Position numbers and translations under genes: made by a program
NCBI GenBank assembly: GCA_028673005.1
Contig: CM054117.1
Location: 55,286,370-55,350,369, forward strand
From: Tanypteryx hageni
Lineage: Eukaryota; Arthropoda; Insecta; Odonata; Petaluridae
Reading direction: 5' to 3'
Length of the DNA: 64,000 bases
The notes under the pieces: model-generated
What the model was told of the DNA's origin: nothing
What the model saw: only the letters and a program-made list of their open reading frames with translations
Databases searched by the model: none
Shown here: in pieces, positions 37,099 to 48,052 of the stretch
How the letters are laid out: each line of letters starts with the position of its first letter
How positions within the stretch are numbered: the first letter of the stretch is position 1

Positions 37099-37851
37099 TG
37101 TATGGATTTTTCGGGTTTAAAACAAAATTTCATTCGGAGGATAAATACCGGGTTTTATTATTTTCCTTTTCATTCGGGTTAAAATCGGGTATAAATAAGT
37201 TACTGATTCTCCAAAGTTTAAAAAAATTGAATCTCGGGTAATTTTCGGGTTTTATTATTTTGAAATTCGGATAAAATGATTTTTAAATAAAAACCTTGTT
37301 TAAAAATTTTAAAGTTTTATCACAATCAAAACTTTTTACTATACCTCAAGTATGGTTGAGAGTGTAATAACTTGCGTTAAACGCCTTCAGGAAGAGAGGA
37401 ACACCTCGCAGGCTGCACAAATATCTTGCTTCCCGTTCAACTTCTTTTGAAAACACACCAGATATTAGCGAAATAATTTTTCTTTCGTAGTGTTTTCAAC
37501 TAACAGACACTTGGACTCTTTTTTCCTTATCCTATAAAATATCTAACAGCGACTAGCTAAGGCGCGTCCTTGATTATTAGTTGCGCGAACAAACCAAGGA
37601 GATTAAGATTGTGTTACAAAGTAAGCTTAAGAATAAATTGTTTACGAAGAGAATAAACAGACTGATCACGAACATCTCGGGCTGAGGTGCCTACAAGCGC
37701 CAGAATAGAAATTCTGTGACAAAATCTAAAAAAAATTGTTTAAAGAAAACTAATAATTTCGGGTTTTTTCGGGTTTTACCCGGAATTTAAAAAATGCAAT
37801 CGGAGGGTAAAAATCTGGTAAAAATCGGGTAAAACCCGAAAAAACCATGCC
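37099..37851. mobile_element. Candidate DNA element with CGGGTTTT-rich inverted ends
   Basis: The left end TATGGATTTTTCGGGTTTAA and the right end, reverse complemented, GCATGGTTTTTTCGGGTTTT, are inverted copies. Further inside, both halves carry many CGGGTTTTA, TACCGGG and ATTCGG-GGATAAA words in matching inverted order (for example ATTCGGAGGATAAA against the complement of AATCGGAGGGTAAA). Flanks contain TTATCAAT at the left and TTTATCAAC at the right, not a clean duplication. The middle 37350-37700 has no recognised coding. A hAT-like MITE is possible. Confidence 0.5.
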
Positions 37852-38884
37852 TTATTTATCAACGGCCATCTCGTCATGTTTTAAGTTTTCTAACCCGCCG
37901 TAGTTTGTCTCTTGAGAATCTGATCGGGCAAAAAAAAACGCACGACGGAAAGTTATACTATTCCACCATCATTTTTTCCATCTTATGTGTCGGTACGAGC
38001 GTTTTGTGTCCGTTCCCGAACTGTGTTTTTCTCCCCGCAAATCGACCGGATCCTTCAGACTCCGGGGAAATAAATTTAGCGGTGATGGGAGGCGGATAAG
38101 GGAAGGGTCTCTTCTTTCTCTTTAGTCCCACTTCGAAAATAAAAAATAACATCGGATATCGTCCGTAGCGTATATAAAGCCTGAATGATTTTCCGTAAAG
38201 GGGATAGTGGTAGCCCGCGAAAAGATTGGGAATGCATGTCCGCTGTCTCGCAATTTCGTTTGTTACATAAACAGAAGTTATTCTCCTGACACAGTATAAT
38301 TATTACCCATCGAATATAGAACAGAAAAATATTATTGTCTCATCTTTTAGCATTTTTTTTATTCTGTTGATAGTTACGGAAACTTGAATGTTTTTTTATC
38401 TCTTAGTTTCAGTTCTTTGGAATCGGAAAATTGTAATTTTCAAGGTTCTTGCTATAATAAACAAATTAGGTCACGAGGAAAATTTTTGCAGATCTCAGGA
38501 ATATACGCCCACACGCAAACATACGCACAGCAGTAGACGGTTAACATTGGATTCCGTATGACCGATGACATAAGAGTACACGACAGCCTTAAATTGGATT
38601 TGTTTTTGGAATTCTGCGTTTGGTTACAGTAACCGACCGAAATCAATAAGAGCCGACAATAATAAGCGGCATCAACCGTACTTACGTGCGCGTACTTATT
38701 GATTTGATGCACATATAAAAAGCGCATAAACTTTGTAAAAATAGACCCATATTCTTCCCTCACAAAAACAAAGATTGATGATCTTTCCTAGAAAAAAGAA
38801 GAATCCAAATCCTGCTAAAAATATTGCTTGTTCTCTTACCCAGGCGGACGAAATGGCAGGTTTAGCTGGAAGGTCTATGGTTTC
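37852..38884. other. Gene-free stretch
   Basis: No supported exon. 38452-38763 carries a 103-codon minus frame with no domain and ordinary composition. Confidence 0.45.
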
Positions 38885-39640
38885 GATCTTACCCCTTCCC
38901 TTCCTCTCCTCCCTCTTTCATTCCCTCTGCCTTCATCTATCTCTTTCTCTCTTCCGTCACTGCACCTCCCTCTTTCTCTCCCTCTCTCTCCCCCCTTCCA
39001 TCTCTCTCCCTTTCTCTCCCTCTCTCCCTTCCCCTCCCTACCTCTCTTTTCCCCTTCCATCTCTCTCCCTCCGTCCCTTTCTCCCCCTCCCTCTCTCCCC
39101 TTCAATCTCTCTCCCTTCCCCTCCTTACCTCTCTTTTCCCCTTCCATCTCTCTCCCTCTGTCCCTTTCTTCCCCTCCCTCTCTCCCCTTCAATCTCTCTC
39201 CCTCTCTCCCTTCCCCTCCCTACCTCTTTTTTCCCCTTCCATCTCTCTCCCTCCGTCCCTTTCTCCCCCTCCCTCTCTCCCCTTCAATCTCTCTCCCTCC
39301 CTTTCTCCTCTTCCATCTTGCTCCCTCCCTCCATTTCTCCCCCTCCCTCTCTCTCCCTTTCTCCCCATCCCTCCATTCCCTTCCATCTCTCTTCCTCCCT
39401 CTCTCCTCTTCCATCTCTCCCCTTTCATCTCTCCCCTCCCACCCTCTCTTTCTCCCTCCCTCAATTTCTCTCTCACTCCCTCTCAATATCCTCCTATCTC
39501 TCTATTTCTTCCTCTCTCCCCCTCCCTCTCTCTTTTTTTCTCTCACCCTCCCTCCCTCTATTTCTTCCTTTCTCTTTATTTTTTCCTCTCTCTCTCCCTC
39601 CCTCCCTATTCATCTCTCTCACTCCTTTACTCTTTCAATA
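38885..39640. repeat. Pyrimidine tract with an 86-96 bp higher-order unit
   Basis: A composite unit (CTACCTCTCTTTTCCCCTTC, CATCTCTCTCCCTCCGTCCC, TTTCTCCCCCTCCCTC, CCTTCAATCTCTCTC) recurs near 39038, 39124 and 39220, then degenerates. The 400- and 288-codon plus frames and the Arg/Glu/Gly minus frames are periodic by-products of this array. No domain, no start context and no flanking splice sites support a protein. Confidence 0.9.
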
Positions 39641-40554
39641 GTCTCTTGTATCATCCTTATCCCCCTCCCTTTTTTCAATACTCCCTTTCCATTACTTCCC
39701 CTCCCTTCGTTTTTTCCCTTCTTTTTACGCAACCCTTCTCCCCGTTCCTATGCCACTGTTGGATTCGCATTCTTCCTCATGTTTCTATTTTTCGGTCTCG
39801 GATCCTCCATTTATGTTCCGTTTCTCAGCTCCGTCCCCTTTTCCTTCCCTCCAATCACATTCTCGGCGATTTCCAATTTTCGTTTTAGGATCCACGCTTC
39901 TCTTTTTCCTGTTTCTCATTCTCGCGTATCACTTTCTCAGTTTCTCAATCTGATTGCTGGGTACTTTTCGTTAGCTACATTTAAAGTGAGACCATGTCTG
40001 ATGGATTGTCAAATGAGGACTTTAAGATAGAATGTTCAGTTTATTTTTCCGCTGGAATTTGTTCCAATATTCAAACCCACTTATAGCACCAGTGTGTGGA
40101 TATTGGAATTTTCGAATTTCAGGTTATATTACCTAGCTCATATGTACATTACTTATGAATTAATCTGAAGGTACCTATATAGTTAACCTAATCAATGTTA
40201 ATGGCATTTAGAAAAATAATATCTATCACTTTATTGGACAGTTTTCCATTACTTCTCCTCTGAGAGCGGCTGTGTGTGAATGGATTTCGAACGAATAGGA
40301 TTAAAAAAACATCCGGTTTTGGGAATTGAGGATAAAAGGTGGGGCACTGTACTAACTTTTATGTTTCAAAGTCAACTTCCCTACATTGCTGAATACATTA
40401 AATACGTAATCATCACCATCAAACATCATTAAGGTTGATCAATTAGGCACTAAAGGAAATTTTGATATTCGACTTTTAGCGTGTTACTCTTCCCTTTGAT
40501 AACGCTATAATATAATACGCTTAAAAAGGTATTTTTGGCAAAAACTTTTTCAGA
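39641..40554. other. Non-coding transition from CT-rich to AT-rich DNA
   Basis: 39641-39960 is T/C-rich but no longer repetitive; 39960-40554 is AT-rich. No gene supported. Confidence 0.5.
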
Positions 40555-41820
40555 AATATCATTTCTCTCTCTCTCTCTCTCCCCTTTTAGACGGCACCTT
40601 TTGCTACTTTTTCATCGCTTGGCACATTTATCCTTCCAATACTCCACATCCCACTCTTTGCCCATCTTTTTTTATTCCCTCCCTTTTCCCTCCAACCTCT
40701 GCCGTATCTCACTTTTATTCATCTCCTGTTAACTCACTAGTTTCCATTTTCCCTCCATCTCTTTCTCCACTCCCATAATTCATTTCCTTTCATGCCTTAC
40801 CCCTCTCTAAGAACTCGCCCTCTCTTTCTTCTCTCACCACTTAACACCTCTCTCTCTCTCTTTTCCCTCTCTCTCTTTTCCCTCTCTCTCTTCCTCTATT
40901 TTCCTCTCTTTCTTCTTCTCTCTCCCTATCCCGCTCTCTCTCCCTTCCTCTCACTCCCTATCCCTCCCTCTCTCTCCCTCTCTCTCTCTCCCTCTCTCTC
41001 TCCCTCTCTCTCTCCCTCTCTCTCTCCCTCTCTCTCTCCCTCTCTCTCTCAATCCCTCTCCCTCTCAATCCCTCTCCCTCCCTCTCTCGATCCCTCTCCC
41101 TCCCTCTCTCACTCCCTCTCTCTCCCTCCCTCCCTCTCTCACTCCCTCTCTCACTCCCTCTCCCTCCCTCTCTCACTCCCTCTCCCTCCCTCTCTCACTC
41201 CCTCTCTTTCTGAACGAACTCTCTTATCCATATAATCCTCTCTCGCTCCCTCTCCCTCCCTCTCTCTCTCTCATTCCCTCTCCCACCCTCTCTATCTTTC
41301 TCTTTCTCTCATTCCCTCTCCCTCCCTCTCTCACTCTCTCTCTCACTCCCTCTCTCCCTCCCTCTCTCTCCCTCCCTCTCTCTCTCCCTCCCTCTCTCTC
41401 CCTCCCTCTCTCTCCCTCCCTCTCTCTCCCTCCCTCTCTCTCTCATTCCATCTCCCTCCCTCTCTCACCCCCTCTCCCCCCTACCTTCCTCCCTCCCTCT
41501 CTCACTCCCTCTCTTTCTGAACGAACTCTCTTATCCATATCATCCTCTCTTGCTCCCTCTCCCTCCCTCCCTCTCTCATTCCCTCTCCCTCCCTCTCTCT
41601 ATCTCTCTCATTCCCTCTCCCTCCCTCTCTCACTTCCTCTCCCTCACTCCCCCTATCCCTCCCTCTCTCACTTCCTCTCTCTCTCTCTCTCACTCCCCCT
41701 CTCCCTCCCTCTCTCTCTCCCTCCTTCTCTCATTCCATCTCCTTCCCTCTCTCGCCCCCTCTCCCCCCTCTCTCCCTCGCTCCCTCTCTTTCTGGACGAA
41801 CTGTCTTATCCATATCATCC
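40555..41820. repeat. CT tract with three copies of a 300-bp higher-order unit
   Basis: Most is CTCTCTCCCTCC. A non-CT island, CTTTCTGAACGAACTCTCTT followed by ATCCATAT-ATCCTCTC, occurs at about 41206, 41513 and 41788 (last copy TCTGGACGAACTGTC). The spacings are about 307 and 275 bp. Each island is followed by GCTCCCTCTCCCTCC or the tract end. The 147- and 111-codon frames across this tract are artefacts. Confidence 0.9.
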
Positions 41821-41882
41821 ATTTTATACCCGAATTTTCCCTTTTTTCCCTCCAAATGCACATTCTCGCCATCCCTCGTTAC

Positions 41883-43013
41883 TAGGGTTGCCACCTTTCC
41901 AGCAAGGGACATTTAAACCTTTCAAGTAAGCAAAGTCGTGACAAAAAATAGTATATATTGCCGTCGCTGAACGCGTCCGAATAACTCATTTTTTTAGTTA
42001 TTATGATAAAAATCTATAAAATATAAATTTAAATAAATCTATTAATTAAAATTATGTAAATACAATAGTAACAACTCAATACCGTACAAGTTAGTGGAAC
42101 AGATAATTTCCATTGACTAAAAAATATCTTACAGGATAGCTTTATTCCACACTCTGAAGACAAATAACTGTGGTTGTGTATTATTCCATGATAAGCAAAA
42201 CATATTTCAGCGACACTGCTGTAATCTATTCCCTTGGAAGAAGGTGTGTGAAAGAAGGAAGAAATGGTCTTTGAAGTTTTTTTATAAACGAATTTTGAAT
42301 ATGCTTCGCAGTTTCCAGATGTTTCTTCAAAGTTCCAGCACCTTCGCTTTATAAAGATATCAAAGAGGGACATAAAATGCATTTTGCAGTAAAACGATCA
42401 TCGGTTTTTGCAGTCCATGATGAATAATTTGGATCTTTGAGCCATTCGTCTTTGATTGCGCAAAACCTTTTCTTTGGTGGTGGAGATGATAGTCTTTTAC
42501 GTGATTTAGCAACTTTATATTTATCCAATTGGGTTGAACGATCATCGGAATAGTCACCGTTCATTTTTTCAATATCCTTTTCATAAAAGAAAATTTAAAA
42601 ACAAAATTTAATTATACTTATTATTTATGAATTTTAAAATATTACTGATAAAATACTTCTTTGAAGTTACTCACAATAACATCACTGGTTGACTTATAAT
42701 TTCTTAGAACTTCAAGCTACTTACTAGCACGCTTTAAACAAACTTCTGTAGGATTTATATCTGAATATGAAGATGTCCCTATTACATTCGTGGCAACTTA
42801 ATAGGTATTATAGATGTAAGCAGTCAAAGTATAATCTATATTTGTGAATAAAATAAATATCGATACTACATATAAATATGAATCTTCAATAAAACAAATA
42901 CTACTATGTCGAACGAAAAACTCGGGACAATTTGGGAAAGAAGCGGGACATGTGCCAAAAATCATTCAAAAGTCGGGACTGTCCCGCTAAAATCGGGACA
43001 GGTGGCAACCCTA
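41883..43013 (-). mobile_element. Deleted hAT element with perfect 8-bp target duplication
   Basis: Termini TAGGGTTGCCACCTTTCC at the left and, reverse complemented from the right, TAGGGTTGCCACCTGTCCCG are inverted repeats. The octamer CTCGTTAC flanks both ends exactly (41875-41882 and 43014-43021). Inside, on the minus strand, are pieces of a BED-finger hAT transposase. The insertion sits at the edge of a CT tract. At 1131 bp it is far shorter than a full hAT element (usually 2.5-4 kb), so most of the catalytic part is gone. It is related in its terminal design (GG-CACC plus GGGAC) to 16161-16962. Confidence 0.95.
42029..42564 (-). pseudogene. hAT transposase N-terminal remnant (BED-like finger)
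   Basis: The minus frame at 42564-42349 (71 codons) contains KKRFCAIKDEWLKDPNYSSW, then TAKTDDRFTAKCILC. This W-L-x-D-P-x-Y-x-x-W and C-x-x-C arrangement is the start of the N-terminal zinc finger region of ZMYM/KIAA1586-like hAT transposases. A frameshift then moves to an overlapping frame (42382-42029), where SSVAEICFAYHGIIHNHSYL and SSECGIKLSCKIF continue the domain after a short gap. The DDE catalytic acidic residues and the C-terminal dimerisation region are absent. It is dead. Confidence 0.75.
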
Positions 43014-43489
43014 CTCGTTACCCATCTCCTCTCTACTCTCCCATTTATATCTTCCTTCCACCCTCTCACTTTCTCGATCTCTCATCCCGCAGAGCATCGT
43101 ATCTCTTCCTCTTCTCTCCTCTCTCGCTCCGATTCTTTCAAGAACCGTATTGTCCCGAATATAACGCGATGTTTTTTTTTCCAAAAAATGAAATTTAAAA
43201 GTAGCCCCCGCGTTATATTCGAGTACTAGCGATTTTAAAAGATCGTAAAATCGTGTTTCAAAAAATCATCATACATTCCGCACCTCTGTTTACGGGATAC
43301 AAGATAATTGTCACATTGTAGACACATTAGGTGTACGTTACATTGTACTTGAAAAGCATCCGAGACGAGAATAGATCGAGTTCAATCGACGGCTGAACCC
43401 CTCGATAGTCATTGCATTGAAGCTATAAGCGCGTCGGATTATTCTTTGTAACTACCTTAGCGAGTTTTTACCCAACTGTTATTTTAACA

Positions 43490-44012
43490 ATGGGTGACAA
43501 AAAGGGTGTTGATCATGTTGAGAAAAAAGGTTCTTCCAAATCCCAGGTTAACAGAGGAATCCGACGAAGTTATCACATGAATTTTAAAATAGTCGTAGCT
43601 AAATCGGTTTTGTTAAAATCCACTGGATATGAGAAATCAAGGATAACTGTTATGCTTGTAGTCACGGCCGACGGCGAAAACTGACTTCCTACGTTATTTT
43701 AAATCGTAAAGGCCTTTCATGAACCAACGAAAATCCGCACTCTAGGCACTGATTGTAATTAGTTTGAAATTGTATATTGTTAAATATTTTTTAATATATT
43801 TTAATTTTTCTGATATAATTTATGAGCACTTTATTTGTAAAATTGGAATTTTAGAATTATATATTATGTTTTTCTTGCCACCTGGCCGGCTGGCCAAATT
43901 GCAATGTTTTTTAAATAAATAAATAAATAAAAGGATGCCAAAAGAAAAGTTACCGTCAGGTGTAATCTTTCACGCGCAGGAGAAGGGGTGGATGGACTTG
44001 TGTTATATTGGC
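43490..44012 (+). pseudogene. Internally deleted pogo/jerky-type DDE transposase
   Basis: 43490-43684 encodes 64 residues: an N-terminal helix-turn-helix start (GIRRSYHMNFKIVVAKS, compare 'RRSY-x-x-EFK-x-x-VV' of Tigger proteins) joined directly to VLLKSTGYEKSRITVMLVVT, ADGEN, which is the DDE_1 endonuclease segment ('K-T-G-x-E-K-x-R-x-T-V-x-L-x-x-x-A-D-G'). The roughly 200 residues between are missing. After a stop and a LINE insertion, 43933-44010 resumes the domain with RMPKEKLPSGVIFHAQEKGW, then MD and a stop at about 44009. It is therefore deleted, stopped and interrupted, and cannot be active. Confidence 0.8.
43745..43932 (+). mobile_element. LINE-like 3' end nested in the pogo element
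   Basis: AT-rich 3' UTR-like DNA with a CACCTGGCCGGCTGGCC block, ending in (AAAT)n at 43912-43932. It splits the transposase remnant precisely between the ADGEN and RMPKEK segments. No coding part remains, so the clade is unknown. Confidence 0.65.
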
Positions 44013-44149
44013 TGAAGTTTGTTTGGTGTCGCGTTATATTCGAGGTTTAGTTTTTTCTTGAAAAACCTTTCAAAAATCTTAGGGTCACGTTCTATTCGCG
44101 GTCGCTTTATATTCGGGACAATACGGTACTTTTTTCCCACACTTCTCAA

Positions 44150-45715
44150 CCAATTTTTCCCTCAGTTCTCTCTTTTACTACCGCTTTCTCTCCTTTTCTA
44201 TCTATATGTATTCTTTTATCGCCAACCCCTTACTTTCTCTCCCTTCATCCCCTCCGTTTATTTCCCTTCCTTTCTTTCCCTTTTCTTTTTCTCCTTTCCC
44301 TATCCCTCTCTCTTTCTCTCTCTCCCCCTCGCTCTCTCCCTCTCTCTCTCTGCCCCACTCTGTCCCTCCATCTCTCTACCTCCCTTTATCCCTTCCTTCC
44401 TCACATTATCCCTCTCTACTTCCCTCTTTCTACTTCTTTCCGTATTTATCTTTTTCCATTTCTCTTTCATATACCTACTCTGAATATTTTCCCTCTCTTC
44501 TCTCTCCTTATCGTTCGTCTGTCTGTCTCCTATTTCTCTCCTATCCCGTTTTTCTCCTTATTCCTCTATTATCATCTCCCTGGTAATATAAACTCCCCTC
44601 GCTCATGTTCTCTCGATCCCTCTTCCAGACAACCCTTTCTGGATTCAAGTTCTTTCTCCCATTCTCTCTCTTTTTCTCCACCTCTTCTATCATTCATGCA
44701 TGCTCTTCACTTTCTCTCTCTCTCCCACGCCTTATCACCTCCTTTACCCTCCTCTTTTTTCATTTACCTCTCTTCTCTTGTACCTAATTTATTTACCTCT
44801 TTGTTTAATTTGCTTTCTCATTTCGTAGTCTACATCCCTGCGTGCCTCAGTCTTACTTCCTATTTCCTCATCTTCCTTCTCTCTCCCATATCCTCTCTCT
44901 TACTTTCCAATTTTTCTCATTTTCTTGGGCTTGAATAGAAAAGGCGGTTATATGGTCTTAAACTCGCTCCGATAGGAACGTTTTCCCTTTATTTACATCT
45001 CATAATTCTTTTCCGTAATTTCTCTCCCCTCTTCCTTTCTTCCTCTCTGTCCACTCTATCTCTTCATTTCCTTTCCTCCACTCTTCTTTTTGCTCCCTCT
45101 CTCTTTCTACCGTTTTTATTAACTTCATTGTTCTCTCTCTCGGTATCACTATCTTTCTCTCTTTTCACTTCCATTTCCTCTCTCTTTCCCTATGTTAACT
45201 ACGCTTCTCTTTCCCTTCCATCTCCTTCCCTATTTACCCGTTTTTCTCCCTCCTAGCCTCCCTTCCTTCTCTATTGTCTTTTTATTTGTCCCCAGTTCTA
45301 TAAAACTTCCTGTTCCCTGTTATCTATTACTTTCCCCACCTCTTCCACCTTCTCTGCACCTCTCCAGTCATATTCTTCGTTTCTTTTTTCACACCCCTGC
45401 TTGATTCCTCCTCTCTCACCCTCCATCTCCTCTCCTCTTTGCCTATGCGGCTCCCTCTTTTCTCTTTCTCTGTGATTCCCTCTCTCCCTCCTCCCTTTCA
45501 CCTCTATCTCCACCGTCTCCCTCCTCATTATCTCTCCTCCCCATACTGATCCTCCTTCCTCTCTCTCTCCCTCAATTCATGTACTTCTTTCTCTACCTCT
45601 CTTTTCTCCCCACCCCTTCCTCTCTCCCTCGCTCTCCCTCTCCATTCTCCGACCCTTTCTACCCCCCTTTCTCTCTCTTTTTCCTCCCTCATCTTCCCGG
45701 CTCATCCCCCGCTCA
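44150..45715. repeat. Pyrimidine-rich tract, two blocks
   Basis: 44150-44935 and 44990-45715 are TCTC/CCTT-rich on the plus strand but less periodic than the tracts at 39 and 41 kb. The long Leu/Ser/Pro/Phe frames here have no domain. They could pass for membrane proteins by hydrophobicity alone, but the composition follows the DNA. Confidence 0.8.
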
Positions 45716-46389
45716 ACTTCGCCCCTTAGAACAAAGGGATGTCACGGGTCGGCTCGGCTAACATTCAAGTGCCCCTCTTTTCCCACCAACTCCACCCATT
45801 CTCTCGCCTCCTTCCATCCTCTGCCGCAATTTCACCGTACATAACGACCAACCTTTTTCGCTCACCCATCTCGTCTCGAGAACACACTTCTCCATGGGCC
45901 AAGGCGCCCAAAATTCCATTCGAGTGTTCCTTTTTTGTCTCAGAGTTCCTCTCTCCCTACCTCCTCACTCCACTCTCCGCAGTCGATGTTGTGGGAGGAC
46001 TGAGGTCGTGTGAGCGGGTTGTATGAGTGAGGAGAAAGGTGCGGTCAGGTGGCGTTTTTTTTCTTTATTCCGCGCGAAACTAACCGTATGCATAACTAGT
46101 GGGGCAGCTACCACTATAAAAAGAAACCCAGCCATTTTCTCTCCCTCTCTCTCTCTTCCTCCTTTCTCCCTCCCTCTCTTCCTCCTTTCTCCCTCCCTCT
46201 TTTGGGAGTTTTTTTTCCGCAGTGGGACATTTTTTCTGCGTTAAACAAGGCTAATAAACAGTTTTTATCGACCAGCAAACCCAAAATTCTTCTATAGTAC
46301 TTCTTTATGTCCTACTAACCAAATATGTGAATAATATGTATCATATGTCTTACATAACCTAAGGATTAAATGTAAGAAGGGACTATATA
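45716..46389. other. Gene-free stretch
   Basis: Mixed-composition DNA with a short CT tract at 46138-46205. 45739-46026 is a 95-codon plus frame of normal base composition, without a domain or splice support. Confidence 0.4.
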
Positions 46390-46490
46390 CCGTACCAGCC
46401 CGAATATAATGCGCATATGAATATAATGCGCAGAACATTTTTGTGATTTTGTGCAAAAAAAATGGCCAAATTATATTCGGGCAAATACGG
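46390..46490. mobile_element. 101-bp pogo-type MITE with TA duplication
   Basis: Left CCGTACCAGCCCGAATATAA and right, reverse complemented, CCGTATTTGCCCGAATATAA are inverted repeats. TA flanks both ends (46388-46389, 46491-46492). The terminal sequence is clearly related to the longer element at 43145-44126, so the latter's autonomous parent may have mobilised it. A second ATGAATATAATGCGCA word lies inside the left end. Confidence 0.85.
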
Positions 46491-46492
46491 TA

Positions 46493-47600
46493 GTGTCAAT
46501 TTCGCCCTTAATGACGTCGCTTGGCCGTCTGTCTTTCTTCCTCCCCTTTTTCCTTCATCTCCGTCGGAGAACTATTCTTTCTCTTTTCTTAAATCGAGAG
46601 GTGAGATCATGTCCGTATTAAAGTGAAATTCACGGGGCGAGTCGAAAATTTGCATAAAATGTCGAAGATACGAGATTGATGGGTAGATATTCTGAAGATT
46701 TCTCCGACCGCTTTTAATCGATAGGAAAAGAGAAGTGAGAAAGATGGAGATGAAGGTCAGATACGACTGCATTAGGCGCTGCGGCATGAATGTGTTTATT
46801 TTATTCCTTCTTTCTTAAATGTAGGAAGAGACTTTATAGTCTCGATTTCATCCTTAATCAAGTCGTTTGTCTGTCCGTCGCTCTCCTTCCCTGTCCGTTT
46901 CCTCTTTCTTTGTCCTTTTGTTATTTTTCTATCCTTGTTTTTTACCTTCGTCTGAATGTATCGCATGTATCTGACTATAAGACGAGGTTTTTTCCTGTAT
47001 ATTTTTCAATCAGAGGTTGGGCACCGTCTTATGCTCGCGAGTAAGGTGATAAATAAATAAAAATTAGTGACAGCGATTGTGATTAATCTAGAATGCTTTA
47101 AGTCACATTTATCTTTTCAGTGCGCATTGCGATGACAGTTTTTAGAGATTTAGATAAAAATGGCCAATGATTTTGTTTAATTAATTTGCTTCGTAATTCC
47201 TTATAAGACCTCATTTTCTTCCAAATTTGCTTTCGATTAAGTACGGTAATTTTGTCCTGCCTCTTACAATTTTTCAATGCCATTACTTTTATTCCTCTCT
47301 CTATCATCTGTTGTTATTCCTCCCTTCACTTATATTCTCCCTTCTTCTTCCTTCTTTTATCCTATCCCTCTCTTTATCTAGTGTGTTTATTCTCCTATCC
47401 TTTTCTCCAACCTATCTTTCTCTACTTCCTTTCCACCTCTGTTTGCTTACTGCTCCCTTCTCTCTTCCTGAAACTCTCTCGTTCCTCCTCATTTCCTCCA
47501 CTTGTGCTCTTTCCCTATTTTCTCACACCTATTTAGTACCTATCTCCTCGCATTCCTATTTGTCCTTCTGTCAATCCCCCTTTGGAACAGGTTCACTTCG
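46493..47600. other. Gene-free stretch
   Basis: 46960-47040 has CTATAAGACGAGG and CACCGTCTTATGCTCGCGAG words in inverted order, possibly a worn pogo-type MITE. 47270-47590 is T/C-rich. No gene supported. Confidence 0.4.
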
Positions 47601-48052
47601 TACTCCCCAAATGTTTTAATAAATTTTGCTAAGTATTTACCGTTGTTATATATTTACTATTTTCAATAAAATAGTGTTAATATGAACCCTATAATGATGG
47701 ACGAAATAATAGAAAAACATAAGCAGATATTAATTGAAAATTACAATTCCACAAACATCGGGAAAAATGACACTGGGGAAAAAAGGAGAAATTTCACGGG
47801 CATTTATTTTATACATATATTTGCCAATAAGGAAATCAGCATAAAATTTTTACAAGAGATGAAACTGATTCGATGGAATGCACGAAATGTGAAAAACCAA
47901 TGACTTTTAGTGTGTTTAATGTTTCCTTTTTTAAGGAATATTTTCAATGGGGGCTCCGCCCCCAAAACCCCAATTTGATGAACTCCCCAAATGTGTTTAG
48001 ATAAATGTTGCTTTGTATTTACCGTTGCTATGTATTTGCTATTTTCAGTATA
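47601..48052. repeat. 75-bp direct repeats flanking 310 bp, with a strong GC hairpin
   Basis: 47601-47672 and 47981-48052 share ACTCCCCAAATG, TAAAT-TTGCT, TATTTACCGTTG and TATTT-CTATTTTCA. Just before the second copy, GGGGGCTCCGCCCCC (47949-47963) forms a five-pair GC hairpin followed by AAAACCCCAATTTGATGAAC. The layout recalls a short element with terminal direct repeats, but I cannot assign a class. The enclosed 73-codon plus frame (47682-47903) has no domain. Confidence 0.7.

Larger units (their letters stand above)
43145..44126 (+). mobile_element. Pogo/Tigger-like element with long inverted ends
   Basis: The left end CCGTATTGTCCCGAATATAA, then CGCG, is matched by the right end, reverse complemented, CCGTATTGTCCCGAATATAA, then AGCG. 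More GCGTTATATTCGAG words sit further inside on both sides. The right flank is TA and the left is AA, which would be a TA duplication with one change. It carries a broken DDE transposase and a nested LINE 3' end. It shares terminal design with the 101-bp MITE at 46390-46490. Confidence 0.8.

Noticed and set aside
38775..40030. 288- and 400-codon Ser/Pro/Leu-rich frames
   Set aside because: Periodic translation of an 86-96 bp CT-rich array; the frames overlap each other in different phases.
44019..44938. 154- and 126-codon frames that look like multi-pass membrane proteins
   Set aside because: Composition of the CT-rich DNA; no homology-type motif, and frames overlap.
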